Assembly (NCBI GenBank): GCA_934047225.1
Contig: OW203987.1
Location: 7,095,501 to 7,159,500, forward strand
Length of the DNA: 64,000 nt
Source: Ypsolopha sequella
Taxonomy: Eukaryota > Arthropoda > Insecta > Lepidoptera > Ypsolophidae
Reading direction: 5' to 3'
Below the pieces are notes generated by a model. It was not told where the DNA came from and searched no databases. It saw nothing but the letters and a program-made list of their open reading frames with translations. A program made the translations under genes and the position numbers. Each line of letters starts with the position of its first letter. Position 1 is the first letter of the stretch. Positions 12,901 to 24,900 of this stretch are shown here, piece after piece.

Positions 12901-15900
12901 ACTTTCTACGTCACGAGCACCCTGGAGGTCTTACATCCAGAGATACAGGTCTGTGTACTGAACCTACGTTATTTTTAAATTCACCATAGACCAAGGGTGG
13001 ATCCAAGATTTTATTTTGGGGGGGGCATTTAGACAAGGTTCAGAGAATACAGACAGACAACAAAGTAAAAAAAAAGGTTTTTAGCCGCCTTCAATCTTGG
13101 GGCGCTTTTGGCAAACCTACCATAAATACCTATGACGTGTAAAAATGCACCCTGAATCGGTTCGAAAAGTCGAGTCAAATGTATGGAATTCCTGTGTGTT
13201 TTGGGGATAGCCATGGCCCCCATGCCCCCCTCCCTGTATTCGTCAATGCCATTGTCAGTTTTGATAAAACATCCATTCGATTTTAGAATTTAGAGCTTCA
13301 GGAAAACCTTATTTTTATTGAATGAAATTAAGAATGGACACTGGAGATTTCTTCATGCTAGATTTAATGATTTAATACTCCTGTCGGTGTAGCATTCGCC
13401 GTTGAGTTTTGTCTAATTAGCTCTAAAGTAAATTTTTTTGAACAAAGTTCCTTTTTTTAAGTTATAGGCTGGGCCGAAAAAAGGAACGTTTCTACCGTAC
13501 GTTTCCATCGTATCGTTTTCATATACTTCTTTATCGTTAAAGCTTCTTACCGCGTTTCATAGTACGGGGTGGGGTGATCATATTCAAATTCAAATCGTTT
13601 ATTTTGTAAAGTAGGTATTCATAATACATAATAATCCATAACACATAATCTTATAAAAATAATACGTTATAAAATAATAAATGTACATGAATTAAATTAT
13701 AGGTATATTTAATTTATGTAGCAACATATATACCATTTAAATGATGGGTAAAATCTATAATTAAGTATACAAGGTGGAATCAAATCAACCGCCCGAACCC
13801 ATACCGGATACCCGGCCAGCGACCAGGAACAAGGTTCAATGATTACCAACCGATCGACGCGAGCGACCATGTCCCGCGACACCTCTCGACTTTTTTTTAT
13901 TTACTCTTTGTGCTTATGAACGTGGTGGGTAATTGTTGACGAGTCTTCCGTTGTCTTTTGGGGTTCGCTTCGTATATAAGTCTCTTGTAATCATCTGACT
14001 CATCCATCAGCCATAAGCCTTTCCAGGACTTTGCCACTCCCGGCGGTCATCCTGGAAGAATTGCCCATACTCGCACACGCTGGGCAGCCGGGTGACGCCG
14101 CTGCCCGTCACCAGTCTGTTCCATAGGCCCGGCTATTAGGGATGGATATACCGCCATCCATCGGCCCCAGGCATGGTGGGCCTCCTGGTTTTTTTGCCTG
14201 TGAGCTGTCCTCTTACTCTCCCCCGAATTACTTCGAGGGGTTCTCCAAGTAAGATGGTGGTACCTCCACAGTCGAGCCCGGCATCAGCTCTACCACCTGT
14301 GACTCAACATGACTCAATGGTTTCGTTTCGCAGGACGTAGCTGGCTTGGTCGGTGGCGGTGGAATATCGATCTACTACTCGCACACTCTCAAGATGCTCT
14401 TCTTCTCTTACGCTCAAGGGAAGAGCTTCTTAGCGCCTTTGAACACCGTTGAGGATAGTGTGAAAGGTAAGCTTTTTTGAAAACTGCATTGTTTATTTTA
14501 AGTAAACATTTCTTATTATTATATTAGTGCCATGAAAGTCATATAAATAAATCTAGCGAAGTTTGAACCAAAATTTACTAGCGAAATACTTGAATACTGT
14601 ATCTAATTAATTTTTGAGCTTCAACCTATTTGTACAAAGTTATATACAAAGTTAAAGTTATATTGTATACAATTGAGATAAATTCTACTGTCCCACCTTT
14701 TGTTCTTATAATACTAACTAATCTCGATAAAGGAAAAAAGTGAAATAACAAACATCTCAACTTACCTAGGCTCGGCAATGATAACCCTGTCATCGGCGGC
14801 CACGCAGAAGGAGGGCGGTCGCGGTGGTGGCAAGGGGGGCGGGGTGCAGTCTCTGTGCCAATGGGCCGAAGTACCGGGCCATCCGGGCCTTGTGACTGCC
14901 GTCATGCAAGCGTCGAACAATCCTGTGCTCTTGATGCTGACACCCAATAACATATTCGTGCAAGAGATTAAGGTATGATTGGTGTTTGGTTTTTGCGTTA
15001 TATGATTTGTTGATGTTCAAGGTTTCTTAAAGTGAGGTTCATCGAGCCCTAAGGGTACGTCAGTTGGTCGTAGGGAGTACGCGGTAATATTCACACCATA
15101 TTTACACATTTTTAGATCTGGTCAGGTAAAAACGAAGTATAGAAATCGACTTGATTCTAAGTCAAAATAACGATTAAAACTGACTAAAATTGCTTCTACA
15201 ATTTTCGATTAAAAGCAAGCCCAACCATCAAATTATATATAAATACATTTATTTTTGTTTGCTCTTTATTATTAAAATTTAAACCTAACTATTAAATACC
15301 ATTTTACCACGCAGTCTTCTCGGAAATTTGTTAGGGGTACTCTAAGCCATAAGTTTAAGAAACCATTGTTTACGCTAAACATTTTTTTTTAACTGAGGCA
15401 ATAAAAATAGATATATGCAGAGGCGAACTTATCTCTAATAATATATTTTATTTTGTGTTTATGTCAGGTGGTACCAGCCAAAGCAAAGATCACGGACATG
15501 GTAGCCGTCCGCCACGCGTGCGGAGGTGGGGGGGAGCAGAAGAGTACCCTCATACTGCTCTGTGAAGACGGCAGCTTGAGGATGTACGCCGGCAGCGCGG
15601 AGCACACCGGCTACTGGTTGTCGCCCGCTATACAACCGATGCATGCGCCGCGGAAGAAGCCTAAAGCGACGCACTTGTCTGCTAAAGGGAAGCAGATGCA
15701 GGTTTGTTTGTGTTACTCATTGACATACCAAACCATGGACATCGGGTCTAGTAAAATAATTACGAAAAAAAGTGTCCTTAGTGAAGTGTCAAAATATAAA
15801 CAAACAAAACGTTTTAATTTGAATCGTATGTCATTGCTGTATGGCTCAATTTTGATTGACGAGCGTTTGACACGCTTTTTTAGTTTTCAATGGTTTTGAC

Positions 15901-18900
15901 ACTCTTGGTTCGGACACTTTTGAGCGCAGATCCGATGTCTATTTGTTAGTACGTCAATGTTATTACAGATATTATTCTTTCCTTGGCTATGGTTGTGGTA
16001 GTGTAGTATGTGTTGCGCGTTTAATTTGTATGATTTTAGTGTGAATGTCTAGCTAGCATGATAGGAAATAATGCTAAGTAATATATGTTGTTTTCAGGCA
16101 GTCACCAAGGCAGGTGCCTCAGGAGTTTCCCAGTTCCCGATAGATTTCTTCGAGCATTGCGTCGCGATGTCAGACATAGAATTCGGTGGGAACGATCTTC
16201 TCCAGGTGTACAATACCGCGCAGATCAAGCATAGGCTCAATACAACAGGTATTACAGCAAATTGTATTATATGTATTTATAATACAATTTATTTATTTGA
16301 GGAAAACAAACAGCTGTTCTATTATACAATATATATATGGAGTATATATATATATATATTAGAATACCCGTCAAAATAGAACTCCATCTAAATATCCCGT
16401 CCCTAATATTAAGTGTTTAAGTATGTATACGTATTTATTTATTTATTTTAATTTTTGTATGTCTATGTATTTTTTCATGTTAAATATAAAATATATATTA
16501 GATTCCACCTTAATATTGATTTTTTTCTCAATTATTACAGGGTGTTAAGATGGAGTCGTGGAAGCCGGAAACTGGTAATAGTACTCGTCCATACGAACAA
16601 CTTTTACTATGGAGCCAACTCTCAAATTGTGAAAGAAAATCAATTGTTCCATAGTTACATAGCCACCGATCGAAATGTATGAGACACTTGTTTTCTTTTT
16701 CTCGATTTCTCCATTTTTTTTTCACAAAAAGCAGTTCGCATAGACGAGTTCTATCGCCAGTTTTCGGCTTTCGCAACACCTAGTATAGCTTTAAAAGCCT
16801 TTTCGCATGCCTACCTCTTTTGCCTCTTGTACTTTCTGTAAAGAGTTTAGAAGGCTTTCAACTGTGTGTTGTATGTGTTCAATATTCCTGACTAAACTTC
16901 CAAAGGAACTTACCTTACCTTACTTTGTCAGAGAATAAGTTTAAACTTTATATTAAGCAGGGCCTATTGAAAAAGGCATATTATAAAATAAATGAATATT
17001 TGGATGATGGTGAAGCATGGTGTTACAGTGATAATGATAGTAGGTTATTATTTAATTATGTAGTATAATTTCCTAACTTATGATTCCTCTATGGTGTAAA
17101 CATGAATTAATTACAGACTAAAAGCAAAAAGACTATATGAGACAGGTAGACAAAGATATATATGTTTATCCCTTTAAAGTAGATACAAGTCATATATTGT
17201 ATGGTATAAGTTTTATGTTGAAAAAAAAGACATGATCTTGCTAAGTTTCTTGCCCTTCTTCTTAGCAAGACTACATATATTTTTTTTATTAGATTAAATT
17301 AGACGTGTAAAAAGTGTTAAATTAGACGTATAAAAAGTGTTAAATTAGACGTGTGAAAATACCTGCTTTGCAAAATAAACTATTTGAATTTGAATTTGTG
17401 CCGAAAAATGAAATGAAATGTATTTTCCTCGGTTTGTATTTGTGGTATGAACTTGTATGATTTGTTTCCTCCAGGATTGTACGTCGTCTCAACCAAGATG
17501 ACCGGTTTCGCGATGGAAGTGACCAACTCAGATCCCAACATGGTCATTTGCGGCTTTCGAGTTTTACTCGGAAGCCAGGACGTCGCCCGGACACCGGCAT
17601 ACGTAGAAGTTAGTAAATTCTTGTGTCACGTCCCTGTAAAGCAAAATTCATGTCAACTACTGTCAACTAATGGTTGTGAGGTTAGGTGTCAGCTGCGCAG
17701 TATATACCCAAAGACAGAGAACTAGACACAGCAGGTCGGTACAATTTTGTTTCCATTTACGCGGTTATGTTTTTGTTCAGTCAGTCTGATCAGTTGATCG
17801 ACCGTGCGGTCCGAAATAGAATAACATCGATAAAAGCTATGAATGAATTAGAGTGTGAGCGATGACTGGTCCATAATTTGTGAGCTATCAAACGATGTGA
17901 AAGATAGCTTATGATTCGGACCGCATTAAAAAAGATACATCTTAACCATAATCTCTTACCACAGAATACAATACGATTATTTTATTTTATTTCGTCAAAG
18001 TGCCGTGATTCGTGATGGAACAAGAAGAGTTTGTAGCACTGTTCTTCAACGTAGACTCAGATAGCGACGAAAAAGAAAATTATATATAAATTCTTCCTTT
18101 TCGACGAAGAGTTCCACACGACTTTTCATTTGTTTCTCTCATGGCCGAATAAAACATATACCATGGTTTGTCTGATCTGAAGTGCTGAAATAATGGAGCG
18201 AAAACAATTTTTGACATTCCATTCCGTTCAACGCTCACATCGCCTCACCTCCGTCGCATGAGCCACGAAAGTCATACGAATGAATGAACGCATTTGCTTC
18301 ATATTAGCCATTCACCTCATTCATTCGTAATCGATTTTAGCGAAATAATTCTATTTCGGAACGCAGGGTATGTATTTTCGCTTAGAGATACCGGTCCCTG
18401 CTTCGGATAGCACGTTAGCTTTGGGTCTATTCTTGTGTCCGAAATGCGGCGATAGGGCTCACCACCCATCAAGCTGGGCTGATATAACCATCGGTGGAAC
18501 GTGGGTGTACGAATGTGAACTGTGAGATTTCAGAGTCCACACTTGGATGCACCTCTAACGGGGATTATATGAATGACGTTGAAGTGACGATGAATTTCTT
18601 TTTTCATTTTTATTTATCTATCGGGTCGGTGTTCCGAGATTCGGGGTTCGGGGTTATGGCTTTTTAAGACGGTAAAAATTCAAATTTCTGAACAAAATAA
18701 ATACCACTTGTTACCTTACAAGATGAAGTACAGGTTCATTAAAAAAAATCACGGCAATAATGTATAGTAACTTCAGAAAAAAAACAGGAATTTCAAGAAA
18801 ATCTCTTGAATAGCATTGCAGCGCTACGGGTGTAACCTGAACTTGACAACCTGTTTTTTTTTTCTAAAGTTACTATACATTAGTGCCAAGATTTTTTTTA

Positions 18901-21900
18901 ATGAACCTGTACTTCATCTTGTAAGGTAACAAGTGGTATTTATTTTGTTCAGAAATTAATATTTTACTATCTTAAAAAGCCATAACCCCGAAACCTGTTT
19001 TGCCCAATCTCGGAACTCCGACTCTTAAAGGATAGTATTTAAACGAGCGAATATAAATTCAAATTCAAGGTGTCAAAATTACTATATATAGTGTACTAAA
19101 ATACTAAGTGGGCGAAAGACTGGGTAAATAAAAATTTTGAAAACGAAGACTTGAAAATACAAATTTCAGTGGAGTTGAATAATTCTCATGCGAAGAATTT
19201 TCTATTTTAGTGACAAATTAATTTTAAGTAATAAAACTAGGGACGTCGCCTCGCTTCGCTCGGCTCCTTATTTTATCTTACATGTAAACTTAACACGCTC
19301 CTCCTCACTTCGCTCGTCGTCGCACCTAATTTTTGACTTTAGTTGAAATATATTCGATTTCATACTTTAAAGTCGCCCACTAAGTATTTTTAGTCGCACG
19401 CTTTGATATTTATTCCGGACACTTGAAGTCGCTAATAAAATTTTTATTCGCCTGATTAATAATTTCCCTTTATTAAAGATACTTGTCTGTTTACACGTCG
19501 CGTCGTGTACAACCAGTATACAATATTTACACATGCCTTCTTAGGTGATGCGATTATAACAGACGTGATCTTTATTGTGGTATTTTATTTAAGGTGTACG
19601 GACGATCAGTCCCGACTGTAGTCGTTCGAAACCGCTGGTTCGACATCCCGCTCACCCGCGAGGAATCCCTGCAATCCGACAAGAAGCTGGTCATCACATT
19701 CGGGCCCTCGCAGGACCCTGACGGCGTGACCATGGTCGACTCTGTCAAGGTCTACGGAAAGAACAAGGAGCAATTCGGCTGGCCCGAAGAGAATGAGGAT
19801 TCCTCTTCTTGTCCGTCTTCGAGTAAAATTGCACAGGTGAGATTCAGTTTTCTTGTCCGTATTTGTTTTACGTGTAGTTGGGGAGGCTTTTTCAAGTTTA
19901 TCTAGCCTGCATCACAAGTTCAGTGCGGGAACGTAAATAATGCACATCGAACTAAAGAAGGAGATGATCGGCTATTTTCGGCTTCGTAGAGCATGAGTCT
20001 CAGTCACTCAGTACAATATGTGACGTTTTGTCGCTCGCGTTAGTTGTTGTACAACTTCGTTAGTATGCGGTTGCGTCCACTTCAAAATATATATATATAT
20101 TATACATATAATACAGCGGCGAGGTGTGGGATTATGACGGTGGTAAGCCGATCCAAAAAAAAAGCACTCACCGCGTGCTGCAAGCGACAATTCTCAATGT
20201 TTCTTCAGAAGATAAGGCCTCACTTTCACCATACAAAGAAAAGGTATCTCGAAAATTTATAGCCTAACCTTGAAGCCAAACTTTGGTACTTGCCTCTCTG
20301 CTTTTACTCGATATGCGCGCGAATTATGACGTTGCAACCTTTGGCTCTCTGTAAGACTTGCAGGAGTTAGCACGGAATGGCAACATAGCACGAGTACGGC
20401 TATAATGAATCTGCCTATTCCCAATTTTGTGCAAACCACAGAGTACATGCGCAAACATAGCGCCGCGAGTATTGATGAGTTTAGGTACGTGTACGGAAGA
20501 TTTGTTATTCGGTTGCGTGCAGGTATTTTTTTTTTATTAATACTTGGAAGTAAGAAGCACATACAAATAATTGTCTATTAAAATAATGAATGGTGGATTC
20601 AGGATCGGTCGGTTGTGTTTGGAGGTATTTCTGAAAGTTAAGCCGGTGGGAATCGGCTTCTATGGACACTTCGCCACTGATATATATATACAGAGTATAT
20701 ATAACAATTAAAAAGAGGGAAACCTTTCAGTGACGCGAAATTATTTACAATGTTTTGTTTATAAATATTTCGTAAAAGAATCCAACACATTTATATATTT
20801 TGAGGATGATGGTGAAAGTAATTATTTCAAGTAATTTTTTCGTAACAGTTGTTCATTTTTGTTTTTTATTTAATCATGTTTCCAAAAAGATACTTTGATG
20901 TATTTTATTCAAATATTTGAAAAATCTTAATTGTTTTAACAGCTTCTAGTAGATACCGGGATGTCAGTCCTCCGTGCGACAGAGACAAAACTCTACTAAG
21001 ACGAGACTGGCTGGTTACAGCCGATGTATCTCCCTCTTTAGGTCGATGTGCATTATTTACGTCCCCGCACTGTAATGGACGGTCTGAGTGTCAGATATGG
21101 CGGTTAAACCACATTTTATTCATTTGGTTTATCTGCGTCCGAACCGCTTTATCTTTGAGTTCGTTACGAAACCTATTCATATTAATGACGCGGAAACGTG
21201 TCTTTTCTAGCATTATTAATTTTACCTTACATTATTAATTTATTTGAGATTTTTAATGCCTCAAAATCTGTAAATATTCTGCCCTCCATCCATCATATTC
21301 ATCCATGAGCCTGGTTCGTCCACTGCTGGACATTGGCTTTTCCCAACTTTTCGCCATTCTTTGTGGTCTTCCTGGAAGAAATGCCCACACTAACACACGC
21401 TGGGCAGGCGGTTTAGTGAGCGCGGTGCCGAAACCCTCGCACCAGTGACGCCGCTGCCCGGAACCAGTCTGTTTTTATAAAAAGGCTGGCAATTGGGGAT
21501 GGATATACCGCCAGCAATCAATCTCAGGCATGGTTGTACCAGTTTGGGAGCTGTCCTCTTACTCTACCCTGGATAACTTCTGGGGGGTTCGCGAGTAACA
21601 TAGCGAGTCGAGCCTGCTCTACCACCTCTAGTATTTTTTCATACTCATGCTTATTTTTTATTGTAGGAGGCAGAAGGTGGCAGTGGTGCATGGAAGCCGT
21701 CCGCCCTCGAACGACTCGCTTGCGCCGCTTTAGAAGCGCTAGAGCTCGGTTCGGGAGCGCCCAGTGCAGTGGGCGCGGCGAGCGGCGCGGTGGGAGGTGC
21801 GGAGGCGGCACGGCGCCTGCTGTGTGCGCCGGCGCCGGCCAGTGCGCAGCTACACGCGCGCGCGCAGTGCCTACTGCGCAGTGTGCACCAGCAACAGTAT

Positions 21901-24900
21901 CATCAGTGCAAGGTACGTACTGTTTATTTTATCTAAATTATTTTAACATAAATCATTAATTACATCAGATTGGCATCTAAATCATTAAAATTTATTTTTG
22001 ATTAATTAAATTGTTGACTTACTTACTTACTTCCCTCTGTAGTCATTAAACTTTTAGTAACAACGTCAAAACACCCATAGACAACGATCTAAGAAAACTA
22101 TGCTATCGGTTACATCTAACAATTTATTATAGTATTTTATGACACGTTTCATAGTATACTAGCTTCACATTACTTGAACTTGTCTTTTCTCTAACCAGGA
22201 TCAAGCGATCCTCAAATACGTGTGCACTTCGCTAATGGAACTCCAAGCGACGGCGGACGCTCGTAACATCGACCCTGAAGCCTTCTTCCGATTGGTGCTG
22301 CTGGCGAGGGGCGTGGCCACGGCGCGCCCGCAACATCTTGTCAAGTTCAGCGCGCCTACACCGCCTAGAGGTGAAAACTCAGTACTATTTCTGAAACTTT
22401 CCTTAGGGACAGTCATCACGCGCAAACCTCCGTACAAACGGTAACACAAAATTGTGAAGTATCAAACTATAGAATGCTATTATAAATAATATTTAAGGCT
22501 AAGTCTATTGACATTATTTAGATATATGTCGCATTAGAACTAAAATCAGGAAATTTGAATCATATCTTAGCAACAAATGCCTAAAAAACGGAAATTTACC
22601 CGTTTTTTGCCAAAAATGGAGCCAAATGTTGTCTTATTGTTATAGATAAAATAAAAAAAATGTGCACTATACAATACAAATTCCGTTGAATTCCATTGAA
22701 TTCAAATGTACGCCATTTTAATGATTTTAGGACATAGTTCTCATTATTTTGGTATATAAATTAAGCATTATTTCTATGATTTTTTAAAGAATTGTCCGAT
22801 GACCTTGTCACTTGAGAATTTTAGATATTATACTGATTGTGATGTGTGATAGCTTATAAAAAAAGTGGTCTGTCTCTGTCTCTGTCTGTCTACTCATCTG
22901 TCATCTAGCTGTCAAATTAGTCTGAAGCAAATTATTATAAATTTATCTTGATAGCAAAGGACACATTTCTTGACAGCCATTACTCAGGTGACGTCACACG
23001 AGGGCAAATGGAAGTTGCAGCCTTTTTGTAAAAATATTCATCATCATGAGGTTTTTTAGACCAAAACGTCGAAAATACGGCTTATTAAACCTAAATCTCG
23101 AAACGGTTTTCGAATTAACACACCTTAACATAATTTAATCTATGCCAATTGGCATTGCCGTCCTTTAGGACAATACTGACACCGAAGTTTAGAAGGTTTT
23201 TGAGGGAATCATAACAATATCTTCATTCACAGGCGACTGGTCATCTCAATGGAAGGCCCCACTCGAAGACTCTACAACGGAACCCCACATCTGTTCCCTG
23301 TTACTGAGTGTGCTGTGGCGCCTGGCCGCTTGCCGGGCCATTGTAGGGACTGCGGGGGCCGCGGGCGGGGTGCTGCAATACGGGCTCAGACATATCGATA
23401 CTACACTGCATGCGTTGGCTGATACGCTGCATGCGTTCCAGTTGCATAGCGATGCTGATATGGTGAGATGTTTTACCTGGGTTTGTTAGTTTTTGATACT
23501 GAACGATTCAACTCATTCACGATTTAACATCCGATTCACCAGGACGGTCATAGCGACATAAGTGAGAAAACTTTTAAAAGCCGTTTTTATCTTAAGGACC
23601 AGTATCAAGCTAAACTTCAGTCCTTCACCAACGCTTTTGTTTTTGATTTGTCTATCCCGCTCTAATAAATTGCTGCGCACCCAAAACTACAGTTATTTTG
23701 AATTTGCGGCTACATTAGGACTTGTACTTAAAAAAAATCCGTGGCGCTTTCCTCAAAAATTTAGACTAAAAAGCTGTTTTTCCTTAGTTTCGAGACTCAT
23801 TTTTGTGATTTTTTCTATAGAGGGAAGTAATCGTAATTGCGTTTTTGGCCCGTCAGAACACTAAAGCATATCCTTGACAACTACATTTATTTTTTTGAAA
23901 TTTTTATGTACCAAATTAATACCTATGAAGTTGTCTGCGAAAACTGCATTTTGCTTTATACTGTGCGGGTCATTTCTCCGGATTTGTAACAAAATATTAA
24001 GAAATTATTATGACGGCCAAAAATAGCTAAGAAAACTTACTGTTAAAAGTTTGCTGTATGCATAATCATATTTTTAATGATATAATCCAATTATTTTGAA
24101 GCTACCATAATATCACAAACAGCTAAGGCTTTTTGTATGCAGCGCCGAGTTCAGACATGCATACAGGATGCTTTTAAGGCTTACGTCTAGTGCGAGGCGA
24201 TTTTCAACAATTTAACGATTATTTATAATATGCCTAGTGTCACTTTTTTGTGTGGTCAAATAGTCGCATAAGGAAGTGGTCGTATCGGGTAGTGGTCATA
24301 TGGGGAAGTGGTCGTATTGGGAAGTAGTCATATCGGGAAGTGGTCATATTAGGAAGTGGTCATGTCGGGAAGTGGTCATATTGGGAAGTGGTCATATTGG
24401 GAAGTCGTCGTATAGGGAAGTGGTCACCCCGGAACGAAAGGAAAATATGTTTATGCAAACTTTTAACAAAATTTTTTTTAGCTAAAACTTGTACTTTGGC
24501 CGTTATAATTATTTCTTAATATTTTGTTTCAAATCCGGAGAATCGACCTTTAATGTTACCTTTTTGTCCTCAGATTGACTTTGGCAATCAAATCTATTTG
24601 TCGTTGCTCCTGGCTGAAGACCCAAGCATCAGTTTCGGAGCCAAAGCGGCCCTCATGAGAGTTTTGCGTCCTAGAGTCAAGAGGCGTAGGGTCTACATTC
24701 CTTCGCCGCCAAATACACCTGGTAAGTCAGTCTTTCCGATTTTAGGACCGTGTACCTGTCTAGGTTTAAAACATTGGTGCTATAATGTAAATTATGATGT
24801 ATAATTGTTTACGTTGCTCAGAGCTAGTGAGTCAGTGAAATATTGTAATTAACATCTTCCCTTGAAAATGGGGTAAAATCTGAAACCGGTTGGGAGAAAA

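Larger units (their letters stand above)
16249..17474. other. Intron 11: MITE and LINE tail in AT-rich sequence
   Basis: 1.2 kb. 16249-16537 is low-complexity AT/TA with nothing recognised; then a MITE, a LINE 3' end, and unassigned sequence up to acceptor 'tttcctccag'. Confidence 0.6.

Noticed and set aside
21524..21811. Antisense frames over GC-rich exons such as exon 14 and exon 3
   Set aside because: Shadows of codon bias on the strand opposite to Ubr4; no homology.
24274..24485. Coding frame of 69 aa with repeated 'SGSGHMGKW'-type residues
   Set aside because: Produced by a 16-bp minisatellite whose period is not a multiple of three.
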